Positions 43,238 to 55,434 of a DNA stretch of 64,000 nucleotides are shown here, piece after piece. How positions within the stretch are numbered: the stretch's first letter is position 1; every line of letters starts with the position of its first letter. The DNA is taken from assembly GCF_030272615.1 (NCBI RefSeq), contig NC_081410.1, positions 503,802,942 through 503,866,941 on the forward strand, written 5' to 3'. The translations under genes were made by a program, and so were the position numbers. The notes under the pieces were generated by a model that was given only the letters and a program-made list of their open reading frames with translations, made no database searches and was not told the DNA's origin. The DNA comes from Cryptomeria japonica (taxonomy: Eukaryota; Streptophyta; Pinopsida; Cupressales; Cupressaceae).

Positions 43238-44680
43238 TCACTTGAACTTGTAGGTGATTTGCAACATGTATGTCTATATTTGCACAATGCATAATCTATT
43301 TCTGGTCCCTTGTTTATTTTAAATGGTGTTTGACAACAATTTGAATCCAATACTTGGGTGGTGCTTAGTGTCCATAGCATGATAATATCTTACATCTGTT
43401 TCACTATTCACAACCTCATTGTGTTTCAAGTTAAAAATGCATAACTTCATTTGAAATGATTTCTCAATATAAACACAAAAAATAGAAATGCTACAGGCAC
43501 ATGTTTGAAGACATGTTCATATTCATTATTTCTACTCAATAGGTTCTAAAGTTTTTCTGAAGAATTTCTTAAAAATTTTAGAAACTGGAAAAACTCATTG
43601 TTAAGGGATTTTTCAATGTATATTAAGTTCACAATTTTGAATTGCAAAATTCAGAAATCTGCTTCTTGTACTCAAAAAACATAAATGTACATAAACTCCA
43701 TACCTTTGCTTGGTTGGTTAATTCATTTTCTCATTATTTTTCTTCCTGTTTCAGATATCTGTCTATAACTTCATAAGCAGTTACTATATTACGATTATGC
43801 CATCCAATGTTACTATTTTATCGTTGGCATACCAATGTTAAGTATCTCTATGATAGAAATATGATCTTCTAGTTTTTATCAATAAAAAAAGGAAAATGAA
43901 ATAGCTACTTAGGCATATTATAAATGCACAACACAAAACCAATTGTAAAAAATCAAAGTAGCTATTGAAATAGAGAAATGTCTAGACAAAAATCAGAATT
44001 GGAAACATGTTTATTTACAACATGAAGAATTGACTCAATCCAACTGTCTTAGATCTAAGAGCACTTACACAGTTGTTATCATTGTGATGTAGCACCCTCA
44101 ACAACTTCGACACAATTTGGTTCCTTGTTTTTTGGTAAAGATAATTTTATTACTTTGCCTATGAACTGCGCACATCTTGCAATTCGTCTTCTTTTCCATA
44201 TTCTTAAATTTGTTTATATGGTACAAAATTGTACATTTTCAAATTCCACCTACTTTCAAACTTTCTATAAATAACATTTTAATTTTCTTCATTTTGTAGG
44301 TTCACAAAAGAGAAGATGAAAACAATCAAAAGCCAGTTTCTTCAACTACTGCACAACGGGATATACTTATAATATTCAAAGCAACATCTATATTATTTTT
44401 CTTTTGTAAATAACTATTTAACTATCTCTCACAACAAACATTCGTTATTATGCTTAGTTTTTGTAAATGCAAATTTTGTGCACTGTTCAGTTACATTCAG
44501 AACACGCATAGTATTAGACACCATACTTTCCAAACTATCACTTTCTACTAGGTTTGAAAACTCGTTCTTCGAACACTACAACCACTTATGATTTTTGCAC
44601 TGAATTTCAGTTGTAAATTCTTTCTGAAATTACATTATATGAAAAGAAAAAGTTCCTATTATGTCAAATATAAGCTCACC
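43238..44680. other. Intergenic, nothing recognised
   Basis: AT-rich DNA without a supportable gene or a recognisable transposon structure. Short frames show no protein-like features. Confidence 0.5.
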
Positions 44681-44864
44681 CAAATTTTAAAATTTATCAC
44701 ATATAATATTATTTATTATATACATTTTTTACATGCTCAAAATAACTTTATACTACTTAATTGTTCTCCACTCAAATTTTAAAATTTATCACATATAATA
44801 TTATTTATTATATACATTTTTTACATACTCAAAATAACTTTATACTACTTAATTGTTCTCCACT
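44681..44864 (+). repeat. 92 bp tandem duplication
   Basis: 44681-44772 and 44773-44864 are the same apart from a base or two (caaattttaaaatttatcac to ttgttctccact). Very recent local duplication. Confidence 0.95.
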
Positions 44865-45014
44865 TCATTGCATTGCTAACATGTTTTTAGCTAAAGGCAG
44901 GGACTCATGCTGTCTCACAGCTCGTCTCATATGTTTTAGTGAACATTGATAGCTTATAATTTTAAGTGGACCAATGGCAAATCTAATTATTAAAACGACT
45001 TATTAAATTAAGGC

Positions 45015-45264
45015 GATTAATATTTGGCATGACAAGAGATTACTAAAATTCGTACACGAAAGTGTCGCGAAGGCTACTTCTAAGCGCGGTTTTTGCCACG
45101 TACACAACGTTAAACTACGAGGAAAGTGTATTACAACCGACTTCCAACCGATGAAAGCCACATAAAAACTTCCTCCTCACGCATAATATCTCGAGAAGAG
45201 TTATAAAAAAGAAACCTAATTTGATCTTGAACTGAATTGTACTACCTGCGCCGACTGAACTCTA
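45015..45264 (+). promoter_or_regulatory. Conserved upstream region of gene copy 2
   Basis: Counterpart of 40920-41160. Possible TATA element gttataaaaaag near 45199. It is preceded at 44930-45010 by sequence similar to 55435-55520 (agcttataattttaagtgg against agtttataactttaagtgt). Confidence 0.6.
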
Positions 45265-45711
45265 ATGGCTCCACCCTTTCATTTTCTCAACACTCCCACA
45301 GCTTTTCCTCAAGATATGAAATCACGCTTATTTTTCAGATGCAATGGCGGTACTGCTAGAAAGATTTGCAGAGCGCAGGAATTCGATGGTCTTTTGACAA
45401 TGGTTATGATGGTGGTGTGTTTGAGCTTTCTGAGCATATTCATGGTGCCCATTTGGCTTGAAAAGAAGCTTGGCTTGGAAGCGGCGAGAGAAGCAATGGA
45501 CAGCGTGGGTTTTGCGGTATTTGTAGTGATGGACAGTGTGAGCTTTTTCTCGTCAATGGCGGTGGTGATGGTGTTGTTGCAGGCCATTGATATGCACAAC
45601 AGTTCACAGAGTGGTATGATGAGGATTTGTGGTATAGCGGCGCAAATCGCACTGGGGTGTGCTACCATTGCCTTCGTTTCTGCAGGGATGACATTTCGGA
45701 AGCTTCTCTAA
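45265..45711 (+). CDS. Small three-helix membrane protein, PGG-domain-like (copy 2)
   Basis: 148 residues, start MAPPFHFLNTPTAFPQDMKS, same layout as copy 1 with three hydrophobic segments (about 43-62, 80-105, 119-142). Substitutions cluster in the N-terminal tail, the first loop (IWLEKKLG against IGLQRKLG) and the extreme C-terminus (SAGMTFRKLL). Start and frame are preserved, no stop is gained, and changes are mostly conservative, so this copy also looks functional. It lies 4104 bases from copy 1 on the same strand. Family and caveats as for copy 1; no ankyrin repeats precede it. Confidence 0.7.
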   Translation: MAPPFHFLNTPTAFPQDMKSRLFFRCNGGTARKICRAQEFDGLLTMVMMVVCLSFLSIFMVPIWLEKKLGLEAAREAMDSVGFAVFVVMDSVSFFSSMAVVMVLLQAIDMHNSSQSGMMRICGIAAQIALGCATIAFVSAGMTFRKLL

Positions 45712-46135
45712 TGTTTATACAGAGATTGAAGTAGAATCGTTACTGTGTTTTGTTTCTCTTGTCTGCAATGTTTTGTAAAATGTGTGTCTATCGGTTTGTA
45801 CTGTGTGGACTCCTTCTGCAGCCTGTGTTCTCGCCAAGACACTATCGTTTCCATTTATAGTGTTTAAGTATTGTTTTAGTTTGGTCTGGTATACATTGGC
45901 GTTATACAAATCTTATGAGAGTTATATAAAGAGATTTTTTGTTTCATGTGATGAGAAATATCATTGGGTTATGAGAGAATTATGGTATCTTTAAATTGGA
46001 AGATGAACCCTATAGCTATAAATTATTTTAATAATATGATTGGTTAGTGATTAAGTGATGCTTAGTGTTTGTGATTTTATATGGTTAAATTGTATGAATT
46101 TGATTTGGGAATATTTATATATTGAAATTAGTTTA

Positions 46136-46922
46136 TGAAAGGAAGTCAAAGTGCAGAATAACGCTTGCAAGATGATGTAGAAATTTCTTACAAAACTTTT
46201 AAATTATTGAAAATTAGATAAACACATATAAAATCAGATTTAACAAATAAAACCACAACACCAGATATACGAGGGAAAATCCTTTTGGAAAAAATGCGAC
46301 ACTCCAAAAGCCAAACTCAATTGTATTATCAGCAACAACAATTACACTGCAATGCACAAATCCAATGCTCTTTAGGAGTAGCTACAACTGAGAATTCAAG
46401 ACTTAGAAATAATCAACCTGTCTCTCATAAAAAATAATTAAGACATCAACATGTAAATAGAGCTCATCACAAAGATGTATGTACCTATGGTTTCCAAAAC
46501 CATCTTCAATGTCCAATAGGAAAGTTGTGTCACAACCAACACCTTGCTAATCCAATGACATGATGCACATAGCAACTTCCAAAGCAACAACACCTATCTC
46601 TTCCATAACGATCATCTTGCCAAATGTAATGTAAAAACAACATAGAAGTTGCCATGTCCAAATAGGTTCCTTTCTTACCTCACACCACTTGTCAAAAGTG
46701 AACTCAAAACATAAATACAGACTGCTAAAAAATAACTCTCCACGACTCTTCCACCAAACTAGAAACCTTCATAGTCATAATATAAATTTGTCATAGTCTC
46801 AACATAGAAACCTATGACACTAGTTCCCTAAACTTTAGGAATTCCAAAGTGGGTGAAAAATAAAATAAACAATTAAATTAGCAATGTTTGGACTCTAAGG
46901 TTGAGACACCTTAATTCCAACA
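46136..46922 (-). mobile_element. Solo LTR in the 3' flank of gene copy 2
   Basis: 787 bp. Read on minus: TGTTGGAATTAAGGTGTCTC to ACTTCCTTTCA. Flanks GTTTA (46131-46135) and CTTTA (46923-46927) are a 4/5 duplication. The same site in copy 1 (near 42008) is uninterrupted (aaattactttaaacatgaat), so the insertion is younger than the gene duplication. Contains cgagggaaaatccttttgg, typical of Copia LTR transcripts. Confidence 0.8.
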
Positions 46923-47194
46923 CTTTAAACATAAATAATGATTTTAATGAAAATCAAATAGATGTGTAGATTTCATGAGTAAACTACACATGTCGTGTGG
47001 ATAAAGTGATTTATTAGTTGTGTGTTATAGTGAGACCACACATGATTATGTTGCAATTTAATGGGCTCTAAATTTAATTCATTAAATTGTCAAATTTTGG
47101 TTAAATATGAGTATTTCATTTTACAACAATTGTTACGATTAGATATTGTGAAGTTGTATAATATTAATGTGCAAGATATGATCATACTTTTATA

Positions 47195-47345
47195 TGAAAT
47201 TGGTAATGTCTACACATGCATATGTATATGTATGTGTATACGTGTGTGCACACACACATATACATGTATACATATGTGTGTGTGTATGTGCGCGCGCACG
47301 CATAAATATATATGTTTATGTATATATATGTACACACATGCATAT
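47195..47345. repeat. Alternating purine-pyrimidine tract (TG/TA/CG)
   Basis: Mixed (TG)n, (TA)n and a gtgcgcgcgcacgc core near 47287-47300. Such alternation favours Z-DNA. Confidence 0.85.
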
Positions 47346-47629
47346 CATGAATTTATGGATATTTGTAATAAGGAATAACTACCCATTGAAGAACAAGAGA
47401 GTCATTATGACCTTAACATTTAAGGTTATTTCACATTGTCCATAATGTGAATTTTAATTATGTATCACATAGATATAAATACCTTGGCCTAATTAAAACT
47501 CAGACCTTAAGGGTTAAATGAGCTATCAAAATTTAATGTTTAAGCCTCATGATTAGTTGTGTACCTATGTCTTGATACCATGTTTTTAGTTTTTATTATC
47601 CTTAAGTATGGATTTAATGTATTTTTCAT

Positions 47630-47705
47630 CTCTGTGTGTGTGTGTGTGTATACATATATATATACATATATACACACATATATGTGTGTGTGTGTGTGTG
47701 TATCT
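47630..47705. repeat. (TG)n-(TA)n-(TG)n microsatellite
   Basis: gtgtgtgtgtgtgta, a central tatata/cacaca segment, and a second (GT)n run up to 47702. Confidence 0.9.
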
Positions 47706-47719
47706 TTGTTTCTCCATAT

Positions 47720-48760
47720 CCCCCCCCTTCTTATATCTCCTTATGTATCCATCTCTCTATCTCTCCCTCTCCATCTCCCTATCTCTATCTTTATCTCTCT
47801 ATCTAACTCTCTCTATCTCAAGCTATCTATTTTTCTCCCTTATCCTCTCTTTCTACATCTTTGTCTCTACCTATGCATTCATCTCTCCTCTATCTCTAGA
47901 CATGTTTCCCTCCATCCCTCTTGCTTATCCAAGACCTCTATATGTATATCTCTTTGCCTCTCTATCTTTATATCTCCATATTTATTCTTCCATCTCTCCT
48001 TCTATCTGTATCTCATTATCTCTCCATCACTCTCTCTCTATCCTATATCTCTCCCTCTCTCCCCCTCTCTCTCTATATATATCACTCCCCTTATATATCC
48101 TCTCACTCTCTCTCCATATCCATCTCCATCACCATCATCATCTCTATATTTATCTCCTTACTCCCCCTTTCTTTTCTCCCTCTATCTCTCCCTATTTATT
48201 TATACATGTCTTCCCCTCTCACTCTCTCCATATTGTAAACATAACATGAGTGTATTGGTAATGAATACTTATTACTCTTGATCACTCTATATCACCATGT
48301 ATATCTCTCTCTATGTATTTCTTTCCCTCTATATCTCTCTATCTCTTCCTTTTTGTATCTCCCTCTCTATATCCTCATTTCTCTATATTTATCTCTCACT
48401 CTCCCCCTCTCTCTCTCCATCTACTTTTTTTCTCTTCCTTTTACTATATATCCTTTTCTATCTTCATCTCTCCCCCTCTATATCTAGACATGTCTCCCTC
48501 TCTCACCCTCTCACCCTTTGTGATTCTCTATATCTATGTCTCTTTGCCTATTTATCTCTATCTATCCATATTTCTTCTTCTATCTCTCCTCTATTTCTAT
48601 CTTCTTATCTCTTCATCTTTGTCCACCCCTATAACTCCCCCTCTCCCCGCCTCTATCTATATATATCACTTCCTATCTCTACATTTATCTCTTAATTCCT
48701 CCCCCCCCCCCTCTGTCTCTTATTTTTCCCCCTGTATCTCTCCATCTCTCCCTATTGTGA
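47720..48760. repeat. Degenerate CTAT/CTCC polypyrimidine block
   Basis: About 1 kb of tctctatctctccctc-like sequence with scattered A. The long Ser/Leu/Ile-rich frames across it are low-complexity artefacts. A phrase such as cacaacatgagt near 48238-48250 and 48758-48772 marks an internal duplication of about 520 bases. Confidence 0.9.
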
Positions 48761-48779
48761 GCACAACATGAGTCTGATT

Positions 48780-50890
48780 ATCTTATTGATTCATAGGTCT
48801 TATTTCACTCATGATTGGATCTTTGTAAGTGGATGAATAGTTGATTCAAAGCTAGCATTTCTTCATTAAGAATTTTTTTGCACAAACAACATCATTTGCT
48901 AAATTTCCTACCAATTGACCTCATGTAATACAAAAATGTATGCAACTAATATACCAACAATTTCTCTAATTGACCTTCCCCAACTCTTCGATCTACTGAT
49001 TACACACCGAGGTGCAATTGCTAGTTTAGAGGTTTTGAGTTGAATTGTTTAGGGGTTCATTAGAATCAATCTAGTAAGATTTGTCTCTTGTTAGTTCTCA
49101 CTATACACAAACCACAAGGCTTAGTTATACTTAAAGATATAAATATTTTTACTATAGGAATTGAAAGTATAGGTTATTGAGACCACTTGGTGAAATCCAT
49201 ACACACTTTGTCTAGGATGTACACATGGGTCAAGGTTGAAAAAATGAAGCACAAGCATCCTATACAAATGAAGTACAGAAATCTATACTAGAAAGTACAA
49301 GATAACCAAAACTCATGTTCTTGATGCTAAGTATGATGAACACGAAAACATGAAGTTGATAACGAAGTAAAATAAACTAGCAAAAACATAGAGAAGGGGA
49401 AAGAGGGCGTCATACAGGGTCCAATAATGAAGCCTCCAACTAACACTACACCTTTCTTTTCTAAAACTACACACAAATGAACAAGGACAATTTTTTTGGG
49501 TGGCTATGATAAGAGGTTTGCCATAGTCAAACCCCCCGTTTGCTAATTCAATTTCCATAGTGTTGGGACTATTTAAAATTGAGTAAATTTTATAGGCCCA
49601 TTTCAAAATTTTGCTCTGCATGTCAGAAAAACACCTAAATGAGTCAGTTTGAATGGCCTAGTTTGCGAGAGGGCAAAGTGGAGCCAGTTGATTTTTAGAG
49701 GGTAAGGCTCAGGATTCATGTCCTACACCTTTCATTTGGCCTATTCAGTGATGTACAACTTTCAGAATTCAATTTGGATAAGTTTATGAGGTACCCAGTT
49801 TGAGGGGTGAGCTGAAAGTGCATTTTAGGCACAAATGCAGATTTTATTGAGTAGCCTACTTTGAGCGATTACATCTTTTGCCCTATTTATTGTCATGAGA
49901 AAATTCAAAATGGATTCAATTTTATGCATTAATTTGAGTCAGCCTGCAAAATTTTAGGTCTTGACAAATCTATTTGCTCAGTTTTCATAGCCAAATCCGT
50001 TTGCAGTTTGTGTGTTTTGGCAAGTCCCTATTTCGACAGCTAGTTGGAGCCCTATTTCGCACAAGTGTAAAAATTGCCTCAGTAAGCATCATGCCCAAAG
50101 TGTTTCTTCCGGGTTAATGTCAGTATAAATGATGAGCTACGTTTCAAATTTCAAGCCTCTATCAATCCGTTTGATCGGTTTTCAAAAGGATTCATTTAGC
50201 TATCATTTTCAGTTATCCGCACTTCCAGTGTTAGATCAGTTAATGTAGCCATTTTTGTGAGCGCGCTGTTTGCATCCTATCAGTCTGGTGATCAAACGGA
50301 GAATTCTAAGTTTTAATATGTACTTAAAGGTACCTATGTTTCAAATTTGAGGGCTTATAAAGGTCATTTGATATTTTTGAGAAAGTCATCATGTGTTGCC
50401 AGGACATTGACTTCATCAGGTCTGCAGTGTCGACAAAGCCAGTTGGGCATTTTCGCCAATTAATATCTCTTCACTCGGGACTCATTTTGAGAAACCATTT
50501 GGTAGATTTCATGCTTGCATATCAGAGTACACACCTGTTAGATGGCGAGATCCAGAAAGGTGTTTTGACAGGTTTGAAAATTATGTCTTCGCGATTAAAT
50601 GCGAAAATGTGGCGTAATCTCTTGAAGGTTGCAAATTTCAGTCTGATGATCCAAAAATGATGCCAATCATTTCCAGAGGTGTGTTTAAGGTGTTTGAAGC
50701 ATTTCGATGGCCAGTCTCTTGAAAACGAATTTTTTTTAGTCGGACCCACTTTGGGGCCCGACCTGGCTCGATTGCAATTCGCCAGTAAGATGGTAAAAGG
50801 CGACTTCATTTGACTGTGGATGGATAGACATATATCCGAAATGCTAATGTGTAGGCCAAAGTGAGAAATATGTCAGTTCATGTTATTTTG
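48780..50890. other. Unassigned, possibly old transposon-derived DNA
   Basis: No convincing gene. From about 49620 the text has recurring phrases on saturated themes (ttcaaatttcaagcctctat; ttcaaatttgagggcttat; ccgtttgatcggttttc), suggesting decayed internal repeats. Frames of 80-100 codons here (for example 50391-50660) lack protein-like features. Confidence 0.4.
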
Positions 50891-50911
50891 CAAGTAATAT
50901 AAACATACTAG

Positions 50912-51064
50912 ATGAGGTTGAGGAGTCAATGCTGTCGCTATATTGTGAGAGGGTACATATTAAAGATGGCTGGAGACATTACCAGTTTTAATATGGAGAG
51001 AGATTTTGATCGCATAATATCTATTGAAATGTTTGAGCATATAAAAACTATGGAAGGCTCCCAA
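50912..51064 (+). pseudogene. Fragment of a coclaurine N-methyltransferase / cyclopropane synthase-like gene
   Basis: About 50 codons read SQCC, then GYILKMAGDITSFNME, then RDFDRIISIEMFEHIKTME. The core ADIS.F..E..[FY]DRI.SIEMFEHMKNY is a hallmark of the CMAS-fold methyltransferases, where the Asp at the start lies at the end of a SAM-binding strand. Both ends are abrupt: upstream the match stops at about QC, downstream it stops at TME. This is therefore a single exon-sized scrap, not a gene. The piece between (RYIVRG) is not conserved. It may have been carried here by a transposon or left from a decayed gene. Confidence 0.7.
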
Positions 51065-51069
51065 GGATA

Positions 51070-52135
51070 TGAATTTCTACCATATCAAACCCCCCTCATG
51101 TGCCTTTTCATCCTCTTTGTTGTGCATAGATGGAGACAACAGCAACAACCAAAGACCACTATGGCAAATGTAGCATCTCCCTTCCCCTGTGCGTGGTATG
51201 CAGAAGGGGCTACAGAGGACCTCCAAGGCGGATGTGGTAGTTGGAGAGATTGCACAGAATTTCATTTAAATGCAACAAACCCCCCCTTCACATGGGCCAT
51301 GAGAGCCTGCAGGCCATTTCAAAATCCCAAGTGTCTTCCTTGCGTGCTAAACAACAAACAACACACAACCAATTTCAATGGCAAACTGCATTAATCTCCT
51401 TCTCCTCACGTGCCCCCATATTCCTCCAACAAGGCAGCGTGGTAGTTAAAATAGCTTGTAGAGGACTTTAGTAAATCTCACATGGAGATGAGGAAGCAAA
51501 GAAGGGGGCTGCAGTTCCAGATCCTTCACGTGGGCTAGAAAGGGTGTGTGGAGCGTGGTGTTTGGAAAGCCCAGTGTCTCCACTCCCACGTGCCTTCCCT
51601 AACATAGAAACTAAGTCCAGCATGGAAGGTTGAAGATCACATGACAACTTGAAACTCCAAGCAAATACAATCTGCAGGTGCAAACCAGTATTCCCCCCTC
51701 CTCTGCGTTGAACATGAAGTTAATGGTAATATTGGCATGGTGCCAAACTCTTCCTCCACATGGTTTCTGAACAACAGCTCGAGTCTTTTAAAACAAATAA
51801 TGTGCAACAGGTAATAATGTTGAAAGGGAATTTAAAATTCAAGGTGAATGCAAACAATAAGAGCATCTCCCCTCTGAGTGGCTATTGGGAGACCACATCA
51901 AAACCTTACAGCAAATGCAATGTGGTTAACATGGAAAATTCACCCAACTTCTCCCTTGAGGCAATGTGGTGTTTTAAAGAAGGCGAACAGAGAGTTTCAA
52001 GCAAATAAAAGTCTCAAAAATTGCTTCAAATCTGTAGTCCCAGGCATAAGCCTTAATCCCACATGCACTGAGAAGTGGTTCTTTTTGGTGTATATAAGCA
52101 AAACCGCACACATTTATAATGTCTAAGCCTTAAAG
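51070..52135. other. Unassigned; several CACGTG motifs
   Basis: No gene. Palindromic CACGTG (G-box core) occurs near 51408, 51526 and 51588 inside C-rich sequence, and a TATA-like gtatataagc near 52090 precedes the GC-rich block. This could be a decayed LTR promoter; unproven. Confidence 0.4.
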
Positions 52136-52139
52136 GCTT

Positions 52140-52660
52140 TTGACGGACGGTGTCATTGGGCACCCAAGGTGGGCCCATGCATGAGCATGAATCCCGAGGT
52201 GACGGAGGAGGTGACTGGGCGACAACCAGGTGGACCCCACGCATGTACGCTTCCCGAGGCATACAGGCAAAATTTTGCAGAGAAAGGTCAGCTTAACCAA
52301 TGAGCAGGTTGCAGAGGATCCGACGAAGCGCGTGATTTCGCAAGCCGAAGATGCACGCGAGTTACACCCCGCGAAGGGACTATGCACACCGGATAAACCC
52401 TGCGAATTTGCGAAAGCCAGGTGGCGCACAGGTGGTGGGTATAGTCAGATGTCCAGTAGGCGGATCTCGGTGAGGTGGCGCAGAGGTGGCACATAGGTGG
52501 CGATGACATGGCACTGAGGTGGTGTACACGTGGCGGCCAAGTAGCAGTGACAAAGTGGATGATGTGGCGGTGATGATGTGTCATCCCAGGTGGCATCTGA
52601 TCAACTCCATCGACCAATCGGAGGCCGCCACGTGGAAAAGCGTCAGAGAATAATCAGAGC
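52140..52660. repeat. GC-rich block with degenerate AGGTGGC repeats
   Basis: Markedly GC-rich against AT-rich surroundings. AGGTGG/GGTGGC units recur at about 52420-52580 at 10-25 base spacing (ggtggcgcacaggtgg, gaggtggcgcagaggtgg, cataggtggcgatgac). Many CG dinucleotides survive, unusual for dead repeat DNA here. Confidence 0.7.
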
Positions 52661-55430
52661 CAAACAATCAAATTTAAAACTAGTTAATTATATAGTGCAG
52701 ACTATATCAAATAATTCAAAAATTTAAATGACCGAGCACAAATGGGAATTAATTTGCCCAGGGCTCAATTTTTAGCCAAAGTATGAAGTTTTATATATTT
52801 TAGGAAAGCTCTCAAAATGAGGAATCTGATTATGAAGTTAATTTTGGCAAAGATCAAATATTTTGGAATCAGTTTGGTCGAGATTGAAATTTAGTTAGAG
52901 AGGAGACACTTGGCAATTCAGTTGCAGATTTGATTTGGTTCCCTCTCCTTCTTATTCCCAATTCTTCTCAGTTGTAATGGTTCCATAAATTTGAAAAATG
53001 CTCCAGATTTGATGGCTTCCACTTTCTGAATGTCATGACCCAAATTTTTAAATGCTTCGGTTTGGTTTCAGGGTATAGAGATTGCAATGCAGTGTTGTAA
53101 ATGTGGTTTTAGTTGCAGGTCTTGCTTGTGTCAAGCATGAGTAAATTCCTCACAGTATTGTCTCTCGGTATGTATTTCATTATCATGAATTGAATCCTCA
53201 AGGAGGATGAGATTTGTCAATTTCAAGGAAATTGTTGTGACTATTTATAGGTATCCTTCAAGGAAGGTTTTAAACTCTGTAGTCAATCATAAATGATGAA
53301 ATATGTTTCTAGATCTGATAAATTTGTGAATGAATCAAATAGTGCATTAATATAAGGTATTGGTGCATGAATATTTTTTTTAAGGAAAATAAGCTTGCAT
53401 CTATGATTCATATTTGTAGTTCTGTCTATGACTATGTTGCCCAGTGAACAAGGCACTGGTCTTTGCAAGTTTGGGGATGTTTTCAGATTAAAAAAATTAA
53501 AAGATAAATCTATTTCCCTTTATGTTTAGGGGTTAATGTTCTATCCTTCCAAAGCTCTATTTCACCTATTATTTGTATAAGATCCAACCCATATGTACAT
53601 GTTACCTAATTTGGTGAGCTTGTGGAATGGTTTGTCTGCTCATTGTTGATGCAGTCTTATGTTTGTGATTGTTGTTTTCAATGCATCAAAAGGGTGTCCC
53701 CCCCTAGGTCTAGCAGAACCTGAAGTACAGGAGGATCATTAGGATCCTATGTTATGTTGTCCAAGCCTTGAGGTGTTTCATTGATTGAGATTGGCTATCT
53801 CATAGATAGATTTATAGGTGTCTTGGGTTATCACTTTTGGTGAACAACACACGGACAACCAAGATGGATTGATTTGGATAAATAAAAATGGAAATATAAT
53901 AAATAAGATACAACAATTAATATGCTAAACCAAAGACAATGAAATGAACAATGCAATAAACCAGAGAGGAGAAAATTCTCTTCAATGAGGAAATTGAGAG
54001 TCTGCTAGGATGAGAGGAAAGCATAAACATCTTGGGTTGATGAAGTTGTGTTGTGAATGATAATGAAGATAGTGCAATATGTGAGATCAAGAGTAGGGAA
54101 TGTAAATGGAGAGCTTAAAATTGCGATAATAGAGGTAAAATGAATCAAAACAATAAGATAAAGGGGACTAGAAGACATCTTAATGTTGGTGGGCCTAAAA
54201 GGAGGTGTTACACTACCATAATTAGCATGTGTAATGTCTTAATGACCACCTTTGGTCTTATCATTCATGGGATGAATACACAATGTGCAGACGTCTCCAC
54301 AACATGCACATTTCAATGAATAAATTGGTCCAATTGGTTAGGGGATCGGACAAAACCAGTGAAAAAGTAGGATGGGCAAGTAAAGGATGTGAAAGTTCAA
54401 TTTTTGTCTCTGATTTGGCTGAAGTGAAGGTGCTATGTGACGAGGAGTTACAAGGGGCGCAATTTAGAATATTACACTCCCATAAATTAAATAAAGACAT
54501 AATATTTATGTAATATTTTTAAAAAATCCCTCGTTATTAATTGAATAAACACACTATATTTAGTCAACTAATTAACCTTTTAGACATGCCTCCACCATTT
54601 TATTTAAAATAAGAAAAGTTAATATTACACATGACTCCATTTGAATAAGTTTCAAAAATTCCCATTTTCAATATTCATCCTCCATCAAGATTGAGAATAT
54701 ATCTATTATCCATCTCTTCCCAATTTTTTCCCTAATCACATGTTCCAATCACAAGAATTTGCTACACATAAAACTTTCTTTCACTTGCAAATGGATCAAC
54801 CAGATTCCTTCATTTTTTAAGAACAAATCTCATTTATCCATCATCCTAATCTGAAATCTATAAATTAATCATTCCATAAGGCATTTTCAAGAATACGAAT
54901 TGGATGAAAGGAAAATTTATTTTGTTGGCTTAAGTAACTACATTCCCTCTCAACCACAATCAACCATTTAGAACAAATCACTTGGTCAACAAGGTTGAAT
55001 TTTAATAAGATTGTTCTTTGTCTACCATTTGTTTATTTGTCTTTGCTCATTTTGTTTACTTACCTTTGTTCAATTGAAAGCATGGCTAGGTATATAATAG
55101 GAATATTTGTTTATGCACTATTTTCTATTATTTTTTTCTATATTTTAGTATACATAGAAACCATAATCATTTAGATTATCTAAAGAAATTATATTTAATT
55201 ATGTTTATTGAAAAAAAAATTAATCATGGGGAACCATGAGACATAGGACCTATAACTTTAATTATAATTGAATATTTAAAAGTTTGTTTAATTTAATAAT
55301 TCACTTGATGTTACTAATAACTCTTAGGAATTTCATAATCTTATTTGTAAAATAGTAATTGACTTAAAATCATATTTGTATAATAGAATTTCATAATATG
55401 TCTATGGAAATCTTTTTTAATATTATTTTG
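52661..55430. other. Intergenic, nothing recognised
   Basis: AT-rich sequence without a supportable gene, RNA or transposon terminus. The small frame at 54283-54513 has no recognisable feature. Confidence 0.5.
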
Positions 55431-55434
55431 CATG

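Noticed and set aside
47559-48771. Long Ser/Leu/Ile-rich frames of 100-240 codons
   Set aside because: Same reason: translation of CTAT/CTCC simple repeats in several frames at once.
49313-49621. 102-codon minus-strand frame with a hydrophobic C-terminus
   Set aside because: No recognisable feature, no splice or promoter context, and surrounding DNA looks like decayed repeat.
50391-50660. 89-codon frame upstream of the methyltransferase fragment
   Set aside because: Considered as a further exon of the same gene, but the residues do not match the family and the composition is repeat-like.
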